The notes under the pieces were generated by a model. The model saw only the letters and a list, made by a program, of their open reading frames with translations. It made no database searches and was not told the origin of the DNA. Shown piece after piece: positions 1 through 7,952 of a DNA stretch of 64,000 bases (positions within the stretch are counted from its first letter, which is position 1; the number at the start of each line of letters is the position of its first letter). Source of the stretch: Mucilaginibacter straminoryzae (lineage in GTDB: Bacteria > Bacteroidota > Bacteroidia > Sphingobacteriales > Sphingobacteriaceae); NCBI RefSeq assembly GCF_022953055.1, contig NZ_JALJEJ010000002.1, positions 434,001-498,000 on the forward strand. The letters are read 5' to 3'. Position numbers and translations under genes: made by a program.

Positions 1-1459
1 CTTTTGCCCGAAGGTTATAGATGCTGTAATCATCCGAGTTGTAACTAAACAAGCCATCCTGACCGTAATAACGACCGGTGATCAAAAAGTCTGACTTGCC
101 GCTATTGCCCGAAACGGCAATATTATGTTCGCGCGCATTGTTATGGTCTTTGTAAAGCAGCTTATACCAGTCGGTATTGTCGTAGTATACATACTCGCCT
201 GCGCCGTTCACATCCACTTTAGGCAAGCTGGGGTCACTGTTACGTTTTTGCAGTTCGGCTAAATAGGCGGGCGAGAACTTTACAGTCTTGTTAATATTCT
301 GCGGCGTCTGGGCATAATCATTCCAGGCCGTCCACGCATCGTTAAACATTTTGGCGAAGGTGTATCCATTGGTCACCAGGTCCGGAACGGCGGTTGGTTT
401 TTTAAAAGACTGGTTGAATGAATAGGTAATGCTTGTCTTTTCTTTCGCGGGGTTTTTAGTCGTGATCAGTACCACACCAAAAGCGCCGCGCGCACCATAG
501 ATCGCTGCGGATGCTGCATCTTTCAGCACTGACACGCTAGCTACGTCGTTCGGGTTGATACGGCTGGGGTCGCCCTCCACACCATCGATCAGCACCAATG
601 CGTTACCACCCTGACCGATAGAAGTTGTACCCCGGATGTTGTAGGTTGCCGATTGAATAGGCTTACCATCCAGCGGAACCAGGTTAAGGTTAGGAATAGT
701 TCCCTGCAAACCCTGGGTAAGGTTAGGCATAGAACGGTTCTCCAGTACTTTTGAAGTAACCTGGTCTACTGCACCTGTAAGGTTCTCTTTCTTTTGCGTA
801 CCGTAACCTACAACCACTACCTCGTTAAGCGTACCAGATTCGGCAACCATGGTTATGCTGCCTAAAGAAACCGTCTCATTTGCCGACAGCTTTACTGCCG
901 GTATCCGTTTAGACTGGTAAGAGATAAATGAAACAATAACCGTATACGTACCAGGGTTGGCATTAATGGTAAAACTACCGTCGGCCTGGGTAAGCACGCC
1001 GGTGTTGGTTTCTACCAATCGCACGGTTGCGCCGGGCAGAGGCTCGCCTTTTTCGTCTACAATCTTACCGGTAAGCTTACCGCCTTCGGCTTTGCTGGCA
1101 ACGGGCTTTTTATAAAGGGTTACGGTGCCTTTCACCTCTTCTTTAAAATCAATAGGCGTGCCTTGCAGCAAGGCAGAAAGAATAACATCCAGACGCTCAT
1201 TACTGAATTGGATACTTCTAACCCTGATGGTTTGCAGGTGCAAGGCGGCAGGGTCATAAGCAAAATCGACATTGGCGGTGATCTCCAGCTTTTTTATCGC
1301 TGTACGCAGGTTTTCGTTATTAAAAGAAACGCTCAGGCGTTTTTCTATAATGCTTTGTCCTTGCGTTTTTGAATAAATCAGACCTGCCTGTAAAAGCAGG
1401 GCACAAATAAGAAATGAAATACGCAGGGTCTGTTTAAAGCCACGTAGGTTTTTTTTCAT
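1..1459 (-). CDS. SusC/RagA-type TonB-linked outer-membrane transporter with STN domain (5' part, cut by window edge)
   Basis: The reading frame starts at an ATG at 1459 and is open to position 1, so only about the first 486 residues are present. Order seen: signal peptide (MKKNLRG, then a hydrophobic stretch), an STN (secretin/TonB short N-terminal) domain at about 40-95, a carboxypeptidase-regulatory-like beta-sandwich at about 120-210 (GKIVDEKGEPLPGATV), the linker NEVVVVGYGTQKK, a plug domain (VLIDGVEGDP, VLKDAASAAIYGARGAFG) and the first barrel strands. The family imports oligosaccharides or peptides with TonB energy. The STN domain is the part that signals to a FecR anti-sigma factor, and FecR and sigma genes lie directly upstream (gap about 106 bp). 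Substrate not inferable. Family call certain, C-terminus unseen. Confidence 0.95.
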   Translation of the reverse strand, partial: MKKNLRGFKQTLRISFLICALLLQAGLIYSKTQGQSIIEKRLSVSFNNENLRTAIKKLEITANVDFAYDPAALHLQTIRVRSIQFSNERLDVILSALLQGTPIDFKEEVKGTVTLYKKPVASKAEGGKLTGKIVDEKGEPLPGATVRLVETNTGVLTQADGSFTINANPGTYTVIVSFISYQSKRIPAVKLSANETVSLGSITMVAESGTLNEVVVVGYGTQKKENLTGAVDQVTSKVLENRSMPNLTQGLQGTIPNLNLVPLDGKPIQSATYNIRGTTSIGQGGNALVLIDGVEGDPSRINPNDVASVSVLKDAASAAIYGARGAFGVVLITTKNPAKEKTSITYSFNQSFKKPTAVPDLVTNGYTFAKMFNDAWTAWNDYAQTPQNINKTVKFSPAYLAELQKRNSDPSLPKVDVNGAGEYVYYDNTDWYKLLYKDHNNAREHNIAVSGNSGKSDFLITGRYYGQDGLFSYNSDDYSIYNLRAK

Positions 1460-1565
1460 ATTTTTGAATACTTAGTGAAATAAATAGCATTTAACTAGGG
1501 GCAAATTGGCCAGGGCTCAAACTGGGCCGTTTGCTTTGAGGCCGGATCTGCTGCAGACCGGCTTT

Positions 1566-2528
1566 TTATTTGGTAATTATTACCTCATTTTTACTCCTCC
1601 TGTAGTGGTTTTGGTGAACAGAACAAATGATTTTTATAGTCTCCTCTAACGTACGCGCAGATTTAAGGCGTAAAGAGTATTTATAATGGTTCGAAGCTGG
1701 ATCTGTACTTACCAGTTTATACCCGTACAGATTATTAATGGCGAAAGCAAGTTCGTTAAACCCGGCCTGGTTTAACGTATACTCACCATTCATCCATTGG
1801 TGGGCGCTTTCCGGATCGACGGTGGCTAACTCGAATTTCTGCGTTAGCGTGTTGTAGCTCACCTGCTGCCCGCGGGTAAGCACAGCCAATATCCTTGATC
1901 CGCCTTTTACCTGCACGCGACCGGTTGCTACCGTCACCACGGCATTAGTAAGTTCTTTATAGGCCTTTACATTAAAGGAAGTACCCAGCACACGGGTGGT
2001 AACAGAAGGGGTAATGACGAAGAATGGCCGCCTGGGATTTTTCGTCACCTCAAAAAAAGCTTCGCCCTGGTCAAGAAAAACGTTCCTGGAATCTTTTACC
2101 TGGAAATCATCGCTAATGCGCATCCGGCTGCGGCTGTTCAGCCAAACAGACGAACCATCCGGAAGATAGATCTTCTTTACCTCGCCCGCCGCGCAGCTTA
2201 AAACCGTGAACTTTTCTGCGGTTGCATTATTTGATCGTCTTACCCTGTTCCTGGCGAAAAAGAACAACACCAAAATCCCGGTGATTGCCGCAGCGTAAGG
2301 TAAAATGCGGCGAATGGAAATAACAGGAGCGGCAGGTTTTTGCTGATGCCATTTTTGATTTAACCGGCCGTAGATCTCGTCGCGAACCGCTGATGTGTCT
2401 GGCTGCTCTTCCTTTGCAGGTTTAGCAGCGAAAGACGAATACCATTCATCTACAAGGTGCTTTTCTTCCTCTGATGCCTGCCCCGAAAGATAACGGTCTA
2501 TTAATGCTTTAAATTCAGCCTGGTTCAC
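1566..2528 (-). CDS. FecR family anti-sigma factor
   Basis: 320 residues from a GTG start; no ATG is available near the N-terminus and the first residues (NQAEFKALIDRYLSGQ) look like the usual beginning of this family. A cytoplasmic sigma-binding segment (about 1-60), one membrane helix (about 75-92, followed by RNRVRR), a FecR domain (about 110-205, DGSSVWLNSRSRM) and a C-terminal DUF4974-like domain (about 250-318). In known Bacteroidota systems the periplasmic part receives a signal from the STN domain of the partner TonB receptor and releases the ECF sigma factor. It lies between that sigma gene and the SusC gene, in the usual order sigma, anti-sigma, transporter. Confidence 0.93.
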   Translation of the reverse strand: MNQAEFKALIDRYLSGQASEEEKHLVDEWYSSFAAKPAKEEQPDTSAVRDEIYGRLNQKWHQQKPAAPVISIRRILPYAAAITGILVLFFFARNRVRRSNNATAEKFTVLSCAAGEVKKIYLPDGSSVWLNSRSRMRISDDFQVKDSRNVFLDQGEAFFEVTKNPRRPFFVITPSVTTRVLGTSFNVKAYKELTNAVVTVATGRVQVKGGSRILAVLTRGQQVSYNTLTQKFELATVDPESAHQWMNGEYTLNQAGFNELAFAINNLYGYKLVSTDPASNHYKYSLRLKSARTLEETIKIICSVHQNHYRRSKNEVIITK

Positions 2529-2594
2529 GCCTTTTGTTTTCTTCTATGTTGCACAGAAGGGCGTTTACTACTTCTATTTTTCGTTAAGCTTTTA

Positions 2595-3200
2595 TTAATT
2601 ATACATTAAGGCAGTACATACCGAAGCCAGGCAAAGCAGGTAACGGTCTGCATAGGCCCCCTTTAACCTCGACCGCAAGCGCTTCATGGCTTCCGTCATG
2701 TTATTGGCAACGGTTTGTTCGGCAAGATTTAACGTGCGGGCTATTTCTTTAACAGAGTACTGCTGGCTTCTTAACAGAAATACCTGCTTCATATTATCGG
2801 GCATTTCCTTTACCTCGGTGCTGATCAGCTTTTCCAGTTCGTAGTAGCCCGAAAGTTCGTCGCTTTCGCTGATCAACAGGTTTAAGTGTTCCAGCGCGTT
2901 ATCAAAAACGCGCTTTTTAATCTTTTCAGACCGGAAATGCTGCAGCACTTTTAATTTGACAGCACCATAAAGGTACGGCTGCAGGCTTGTGGTAATTTTC
3001 AAACCGGCATGTTTTTCCCACAGATCTGAGAAAACATTTTGCACTACATCTTTCGCCTGCTCTTCATCGCCCAGACGCTGAAATGCCACCTCATACATGT
3101 ATTGCCAGTAGCGGTCGAAAAGCAGATCGAATGCGGATGGGTTCCCCAGCGATAAATTCAAGATCAGCTCATTTTCTGATGTAGCAGTATCAAGAGGCAT
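2595..3200 (-). CDS. ECF RNA polymerase sigma-70 factor (Bacteroides expansion type)
   Basis: 201 residues from the ATG at 3200; the open frame extends two codons further to a TTG, which is less likely. Sigma region 2 (about 22-90, FDLLFDRYWQYMYEVAFQRLGD, then DVVQNVFSDLWE) and region 4 (about 135-185, MPDNMKQVFLLRS, YSVKEIARTLNLAEQTVANN) are clear; no region 3, as in ECF factors. It probably activates the downstream FecR/SusC operon, which its product would join in a surface-signalling loop. The upstream 130 bp contain no other gene. No oddities seen. Confidence 0.93.
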   Translation of the reverse strand: MPLDTATSENELILNLSLGNPSAFDLLFDRYWQYMYEVAFQRLGDEEQAKDVVQNVFSDLWEKHAGLKITTSLQPYLYGAVKLKVLQHFRSEKIKKRVFDNALEHLNLLISESDELSGYYELEKLISTEVKEMPDNMKQVFLLRSQQYSVKEIARTLNLAEQTVANNMTEAMKRLRSRLKGAYADRYLLCLASVCTALMYN

Positions 3201-3327
3201 GCACAAAGCTACGATCCCTGTGTAAAGCGAACGTTACGGCAACTTAAGCTCTGGTTAAATAAACGGTATTTTAATTAGCAACGGAAATCATAAAAGGCTG
3301 AAGTGGCCCGGATGAACAACCGCCCTT

Positions 3328-4245
3328 TCAATTCAGCCTTCGGCGATATTCATTGGGTGTAACGCCTTCTATTCTTTTAAAGAGCTTGAAAAAGTAGCTG
3401 AGATCCTTAAAACCCGAAGCATAACAGGCTTCGCTGACGGACATGCTGACATCACCGAGCAGTGTTTTAGCCTGTTTCAAACGTTCCTGCACTACAAAAT
3501 CAACCGGGCTGATGCCAAATTCGCGTTTAAAGCACCTGAAAAAATTAGGCTTGCTCATACAGCAGAGGTTGCTAAGTTTATCTACCGTAATCTCTTCGTG
3601 CAGGTGATCTTTAATATACTGCACCACATAGGCGAACCGGTTACCGGTGTGCTTGTGGTAGCTATCCAGGATCAGTTGACGGGCCTGTGTTTGCATCAGG
3701 CGGATCAGCAATTCTTTAAGCGTAAAATCTGCCAGTACATCTTTTGCCGCAATCGGTTCCGTGCTGATCCGTACCAGCCGGTCTATCGTCGCCGTAATTT
3801 CTAACGAATTTTGCAGGTGAAAGCAGGACAGGTCTATATTCCAGCTGTCGCCGGTTTCTGCCTTAGGGTACTTATCATTCAAAAGCTGCAGTGTATCTTT
3901 TAAAATATCACCGTCAACTGCCAACGCCAGGCACTGGGTGGGGTTATCGCGGTCGGCCTCGGGGAAATCGATCACCATTTCCTCATAGTTAGGCACAATA
4001 ACAGATTCGCCCGGCAGATAATCAAAATGCTGTGAACCGAATAAATGCATCACCTTTTTACCGCGCAGCATGGTGGTTAATACCATATCGTTAAATACCA
4101 GCTTAACTTTCTCTGATGCCTGGTGGGTTTCAAAAACATTCAGCTCGCAATGCGGCAAAGCGTAGACAGACCGGTTTTCAACCAGCGTCTTCAACTCTTC
4201 TTCCTTTTTTAAAGGCAGCAGTTTCGGCTTGAACTTTATCGGCAT
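3328..4245 (-). CDS. AraC-family transcriptional regulator
   Basis: 305 residues from the ATG at 4245 (an upstream in-frame TTG at 4269 is possible but less likely). The N-terminal two thirds is a ligand-sensing domain without recognisable catalytic residues; the C-terminal about 100 residues hold the two helix-turn-helix motifs of AraC proteins (ITVDKLSNLCCMSKPNFFRCFKR and the second ending GVTPNEYRRR). It is divergent from the aldehyde dehydrogenase-DUF779 pair with about 190 bp between the start codons, so it most likely controls that pair in response to an aldehyde or alcohol. The inducer is not predictable from the sequence. Confidence 0.9.
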   Translation of the reverse strand: MPIKFKPKLLPLKKEEELKTLVENRSVYALPHCELNVFETHQASEKVKLVFNDMVLTTMLRGKKVMHLFGSQHFDYLPGESVIVPNYEEMVIDFPEADRDNPTQCLALAVDGDILKDTLQLLNDKYPKAETGDSWNIDLSCFHLQNSLEITATIDRLVRISTEPIAAKDVLADFTLKELLIRLMQTQARQLILDSYHKHTGNRFAYVVQYIKDHLHEEITVDKLSNLCCMSKPNFFRCFKREFGISPVDFVVQERLKQAKTLLGDVSMSVSEACYASGFKDLSYFFKLFKRIEGVTPNEYRRRLN

Positions 4246-4433
4246 AAAATAAAACAGGTGCAACGGCAAAAGACACCGTTATAATTGGTTATGATAAAAT
4301 TAGCAATAATCGCCGGAATTATAACGGTTAGTATCAATTGATATTTTATACCATAAACCTGATACGATAAGACATAAACACCACCCTGCCCCGCCGCTAT
4401 TTTTACCCTAACCAATATTTAAACAAATAAGTT

Positions 4434-5954
4434 ATGGAAACACTTGCAGAAGCAACAAACCTGGTATCGCGCCCATCGTTTAAAGATCATTACGATAATT
4501 TCATCGGCGGCGAATGGAAATCGCCGGTCAGGGGCGAATATTTTGAAAGCATCTCTCCAATCGACGGCAATTCTTTCACTAAGGTACCGCGATCAGGAAA
4601 AGAGGATATCGAACTGGCGCTCGATGCGGCACATAAAGCATTTGCTACCTGGTCGCACACCTCACCGGCAGAAAGAAGCAAGGTACTGCTGAAAATTGCG
4701 CAGGTAATGGAAGATAATATCGACTACCTGGCTGCCGTAGAAACCATCGACAATGGCAAACCGATACGCGAGACCAAAGCGGCAGACCTGCCGCTGGCAA
4801 TCGACCATTTCCGTTACTTTGCCGGGGTGATCCGCAGCGAGGAAAGCTCTGTTACCGAGCTGGATGACAATACCGTATCGTTAAACCTGCACGAACCGAT
4901 TGGTGTGGTTGGTCAGATCATCCCATGGAACTTTCCGCTGCTGATGGCCGCCTGGAAAATAGCACCCGCTATCGCCGCTGGCTGTACCGTAGTGGTAAAA
5001 CCAGCCGAACAAACCCCGGTAGGGATACTGATTCTGATGGACCTAATCAAAGACGTAATTCCGGCAGGTATCATTAACGTAGTGACCGGCTTCGGGCCAG
5101 AAGCGGGCAAACCGCTGGCCAGCTCGCCCAGGGTAAATAAAGTAGCTTTTACAGGCGAAACTACTACCGGCCGCCTGATTATGCAGTATGCATCAGAGAA
5201 TTTAAACCCGGTTACGATGGAGTTAGGTGGTAAATCGCCGAATATATTTATGCCAAGCGTAATGGATGCCGATGATGCCTTCTTTGATAAATGCCTGGAA
5301 GGCGCAGCCATGTTTGCATTAAACCAGGGCGAGGTATGCACCTGTCCGTCGCGCATGCTGGTACACGAATCTATTTACGACGCATTCATTAAACGGGTAA
5401 TCAAGCGTGTAGAGAGTATCAAAATGGGGCACCCGCTCGACCCGGATACCATGATGGGCGCACAGGCCTCTAAAGATCAGTACGAAAAAATACTGGCTTA
5501 CATACAGATCGGTAAAGAAGAAGGTGCCGAAGTGCTTACGGGCGGGGCATCTAAATATATTGATGGCCTGTCTGAAGGTTACTACATCCAACCGACCATC
5601 CTGAAAGGGAACAATAAAATGCGTGTTTTCCAGGAAGAGATATTTGGCCCGGTTGTTTGCGTTACCACTTTTAAAACCGCAGAAGAAGCGATTGAAATTG
5701 CCAATGATTCGCTGTACGGACTTGGCGCAGGTGTATGGACGCGCGACGCACACGAGCTATACCGCCTGCCACGCGCTATACAGGCCGGCCGCGTTTGGGT
5801 AAACTGTTACCATGCTTACCCGGCACACGCACCTTTCGGCGGTTATAAAAAATCGGGCTTTGGCAGGGAAACGCACAAGATGATGCTTAACCATTACCGC
5901 CAAAATAAAAACATGCTTATTTCTTATGACAAAAACAGTTTAGGCTTCTTTTAG
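4434..5954 (+). CDS. NAD(P)-dependent aldehyde dehydrogenase (ExaC/AldB-like)
   Basis: 506 residues, the usual length. Class I ALDH motifs are present: [13 protein letters not shown] (oxyanion Asn), [13 protein letters not shown] (general-base Glu), [11 protein letters not shown] (catalytic Cys is the first of the pair) and [10 protein letters not shown] near the C-terminus. The CTCPSR form and the DUF779 partner are typical of the acetaldehyde/ExaC/AldB group, soluble cytosolic enzymes that oxidise short aldehydes to acids. Divergent AraC gene upstream, DUF779 gene 60 bp downstream on the same strand, so a two-gene operon is likely. Exact substrate is an inference. Confidence 0.95.
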   Translation: METLAEATNLVSRPSFKDHYDNFIGGEWKSPVRGEYFESISPIDGNSFTKVPRSGKEDIELALDAAHKAFATWSHTSPAERSKVLLKIAQVMEDNIDYLAAVETIDNGKPIRETKAADLPLAIDHFRYFAGVIRSEESSVTELDDNTVSLNLHEPIGVVGQIIPWNFPLLMAAWKIAPAIAAGCTVVVKPAEQTPVGILILMDLIKDVIPAGIINVVTGFGPEAGKPLASSPRVNKVAFTGETTTGRLIMQYASENLNPVTMELGGKSPNIFMPSVMDADDAFFDKCLEGAAMFALNQGEVCTCPSRMLVHESIYDAFIKRVIKRVESIKMGHPLDPDTMMGAQASKDQYEKILAYIQIGKEEGAEVLTGGASKYIDGLSEGYYIQPTILKGNNKMRVFQEEIFGPVVCVTTFKTAEEAIEIANDSLYGLGAGVWTRDAHELYRLPRAIQAGRVWVNCYHAYPAHAPFGGYKKSGFGRETHKMMLNHYRQNKNMLISYDKNSLGFF

Positions 5955-6014
5955 CAAACCATAACCGACAGCATTGCGGCGTAACTGCTGCAGTGCTGTT
6001 AATTGAAAACAACC

Positions 6015-6428
6015 ATGCTTGTTTCCCGTATTTTAACAACCGTTGCAGCCGACCAAATGATTGAACAACTAAAGCATGTTCACGGCGAACTGATGTTCCA
6101 TCAGAGCGGGGGGTGCTGCGATGGCTCGCAACCGATGTGCTTCGAAAACGGCGAATTTAAAGTAGGTGCGAATGACGTTTACCTGGGCGATGCCTGCGGC
6201 TGCCCCTTTTTTATGAGCGCCGACCAGTTCGAGTACTGGCAACACACCCAATTGCTGCTGGATGTTACACCGGGCCGCGGCTCCAGCTTTTCACTGGAAA
6301 TACCGCTCGGCATACGGTTTATCATCCATTCGCGCCTGTTCACCGCAGAAGAACTAAATTCCCTTACGCCCGTGTTAAATGGCGAAGAATATCTGCTGCA
6401 AAAAGCTGTAACGGGTAAAGTTAGCTGA
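6015..6428 (+). CDS. DUF779 family protein, partner of aldehyde dehydrogenase
   Basis: 137 residues from the ATG at 6015; the frame opens at a TTG at 6003 four codons earlier. Conserved DUF779 features are clear: HGELMFHQSGGCCDGSQPMC, DVYLGDACGCPFFMS, FEYWQHTQLLLDVTPGRGSS and FSLEIPLGIRFIIHSR. The Cys-rich motifs could bind a metal. The family is nearly always encoded next to ExaC-type aldehyde dehydrogenases, as here, but its biochemical role is not established. Converges on the QueD gene with no intergenic space (stop codons abut at 6428/6429). Confidence 0.93.
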   Translation: MLVSRILTTVAADQMIEQLKHVHGELMFHQSGGCCDGSQPMCFENGEFKVGANDVYLGDACGCPFFMSADQFEYWQHTQLLLDVTPGRGSSFSLEIPLGIRFIIHSRLFTAEELNSLTPVLNGEEYLLQKAVTGKVS

Positions 6429-6785
6429 CTAATCACCTTCATAGATTACCCCGGAGGTTGGAGTTTCCTTTAGCTCGATCTTGCAGAGTTGCGGAAGTTG
6501 GGGCTTTATTTTATTCCACAGCCAAACTGCAAGTAATTCAGCCGTCGGATTTTCAAGCCCGGGTATCTGGTTTAGCAAAGCGTGGTCGAGCTGATCGATA
6601 ACGGGCTTAATCCGGCTCTTTACGTCCCCAAAATCTATAATCCATCCTTCTTTTCCCAGTACACTACCTTGCAAAAAAACGGTTAAGTGATAGGTATGCC
6701 CATGCAATTGACGGCATTTATGGCCTTCGGGAACGTTAGGTAAAGCATGTGCTGCATCAAAAGTGAATTGCTTGTAAATAATCAT
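6429..6785 (-). CDS. queD: 6-carboxytetrahydropterin synthase / 6-pyruvoyltetrahydropterin synthase family
   Basis: 118 residues, typical of QueD. Zinc-binding His residues are seen in FDAAHALPN and in LHGHTYHL, with the catalytic Cys in HKCRQLHGH; the C-terminus has CKIELKETPTSG with the conserved Glu. In the queuosine/7-deazapurine pathway QueD converts dihydroneopterin triphosphate to 6-carboxytetrahydropterin. No other queuosine genes are nearby, so this could be a stand-alone PTPS paralogue. ATG at 6785; monocistronic. Confidence 0.9.
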   Translation of the reverse strand: MIIYKQFTFDAAHALPNVPEGHKCRQLHGHTYHLTVFLQGSVLGKEGWIIDFGDVKSRIKPVIDQLDHALLNQIPGLENPTAELLAVWLWNKIKPQLPQLCKIELKETPTSGVIYEGD

Positions 6786-6887
6786 GAATAATCTGTTATA
6801 GCGCGGATAATTATTGAAAGCGCAAAAGAGCAGATTTCAAAATCCCCGTACCATGACGCAGATCACATTCTGATTAAATGCAATAGA

Positions 6888-7337
6888 CTATACTTTAACC
6901 GCCTGACGGGCCAGCAGCTTCCATTCGCCTTTGGTTTTCACCCACACCAGCAGGATACCGATCTTTACATTACCCGGCCCCTTCCCTTTATCATTGGTGG
7001 CGGCAGAAAGGATATGCCTTACAACCGCAGTAGAACCAACCACACGGATAGTTTGGTCGGTCAGGTCGATTGAAACAAAATCTGAAGACCCGCTGGTGAG
7101 GCTTTCTATAAACTGAGCTTTAGTTTGTACCACACCGGATGAATGGCCATAGCTGAGACTGTCGGATACTAATTCGTCCAGCACTTTCGCATCCGGATCA
7201 ACCATTGCTTTACGTAGTTTTTCTACCGCCTCGGCAACCTGGTTTACCGATTTGCTTTGTGCTTTAACTGGGCTGGTTCCGATGCTAATCATGGCTAAAA
7301 GGGTAATAAGAAGTACTGCTTTCAGTTTATGTTTCAT
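6888..7337 (-). CDS. Secreted NTF2-like (DUF4440/SnoaL-type) protein
   Basis: 149 residues with a signal peptide (MKHKLKAVLLITLLAMISIG, cleavage near VKAQS). The rest is one NTF2-like cone: helix VAEAVEKLRKAMVDPD, then LDELVSDSLSYGHSSG, a central IDLTDQTIRVVGSTAVVRHIL and final strand VKTKGEWKLLARQAVKV. This is the pattern of the DUF4440 group, small-ligand-binding proteins of mostly unknown function. Alone on its strand, followed by the repeat tract at 7.4-7.95 kb. Confidence 0.85.
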   Translation of the reverse strand: MKHKLKAVLLITLLAMISIGTSPVKAQSKSVNQVAEAVEKLRKAMVDPDAKVLDELVSDSLSYGHSSGVVQTKAQFIESLTSGSSDFVSIDLTDQTIRVVGSTAVVRHILSAATNDKGKGPGNVKIGILLVWVKTKGEWKLLARQAVKV

Positions 7338-7420
7338 AGATAATTGGTTTCTATTATGGTAGAAGCCAAGTTATAAGTTTTATTGCGATGGTGAGAAAAA
7401 TAAGTAAAATGAATGTTTTG

Positions 7421-7449
7421 CCTCTCCCCAACCCCTCTCCGAAAGAGAT
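7421..7449 (+). repeat. CTCTCC/GGAGAG intergenic hairpin element, single partial copy
   Basis: The stretch has two CTCTCC blocks, the second facing a degenerate complement (CTCTCC-GAAA-GAGATGG). It is the same kind of element as those at 7564, 7765, 17038 and 17299. No gene is visible between 7338 and 7952; short open frames here have no codon or family support. Confidence 0.6.
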
Positions 7450-7563
7450 GGGCTTAGCAGCTCACTCTCTAACACTCGCGATGGTTAAAAGCAAGTGCCA
7501 TAAAAACATTTTGCAGTACCGCAATTTAACCCCGACCAGGTACTACCGAACAGGACTTTTTGT

Positions 7564-7748
7564 CCCCTCTCCTCTTGGAGAGGGCTAGGGAGAGGTCCTG
7601 CGCTGGATGCGACATCTAAAAGCGCCGACGTTCCGTTTGTCACTATAGTTTTCTGTTCAACACTCGCGCTCGTTTGCACCGAATGTGGTTATATGGTAAC
7701 GATTAAATCGTTAATTTACCGCAGCACGCGTTATAAACGCGCGCTATA
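7564..7748 (+). repeat. 185-bp intergenic repeat, copy 1
   Basis: Nearly identical to 7765-7948 at an offset of 200 bp (a one-base indel near the left end and a handful of substitutions). It begins with a hairpin (CCTCTCC...GGAGAGG followed by GCTAGGGAGAGG), contains the small palindrome ACGATTAAATCGT and ends with the imperfect palindrome CACGCGTTATAAACGCGCGC, which is also found exactly at 17850-17869. No coding potential seen. Confidence 0.9.
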
Positions 7749-7764
7749 AAAAAGGGAACTTAAT

Positions 7765-7948
7765 TCCCTCTCCTTCGGAGAGGGCCAGGGAGAGGTCCTG
7801 CGCTGGATGCGACATCTAAAAGCGCCGACGTTCCGTTAGTCACTATAGTTTTCTGTTCAACACTCGCGCTCGTTTGCACCGAGTGCGGTTATATGGCAAC
7901 GATTAAATCGTTAATTTACCGCAGCACGCGTTATAAACGCGCGCTATA
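7765..7948 (+). repeat. 184-bp intergenic repeat, copy 2
   Basis: Second copy of the unit at 7564-7748, ending four bases before the stop codon of the D-lactate dehydrogenase-type gene. The two copies form a tandem duplication separated by only 16 bp. Copy 2 has GAGTGCGG where copy 1 has GAATGTGG, so the duplication has had time to diverge slightly. The hairpins might also serve as a transcription end for the minus-strand gene, but there is no T-tract. Confidence 0.9.
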
Positions 7949-7952
7949 GAAA

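Noticed and set aside
4913..5753. Two minus-strand frames of about 145 codons inside the aldehyde dehydrogenase gene
   Set aside because: Antisense shadows of a strongly conserved enzyme; composition is not protein-like.
7388..7679. Overlapping 64-66-codon frames in the 7.4-7.7 kb repeats
   Set aside because: They run across duplicated hairpins on both strands and change with the repeat copies; no coding signal.
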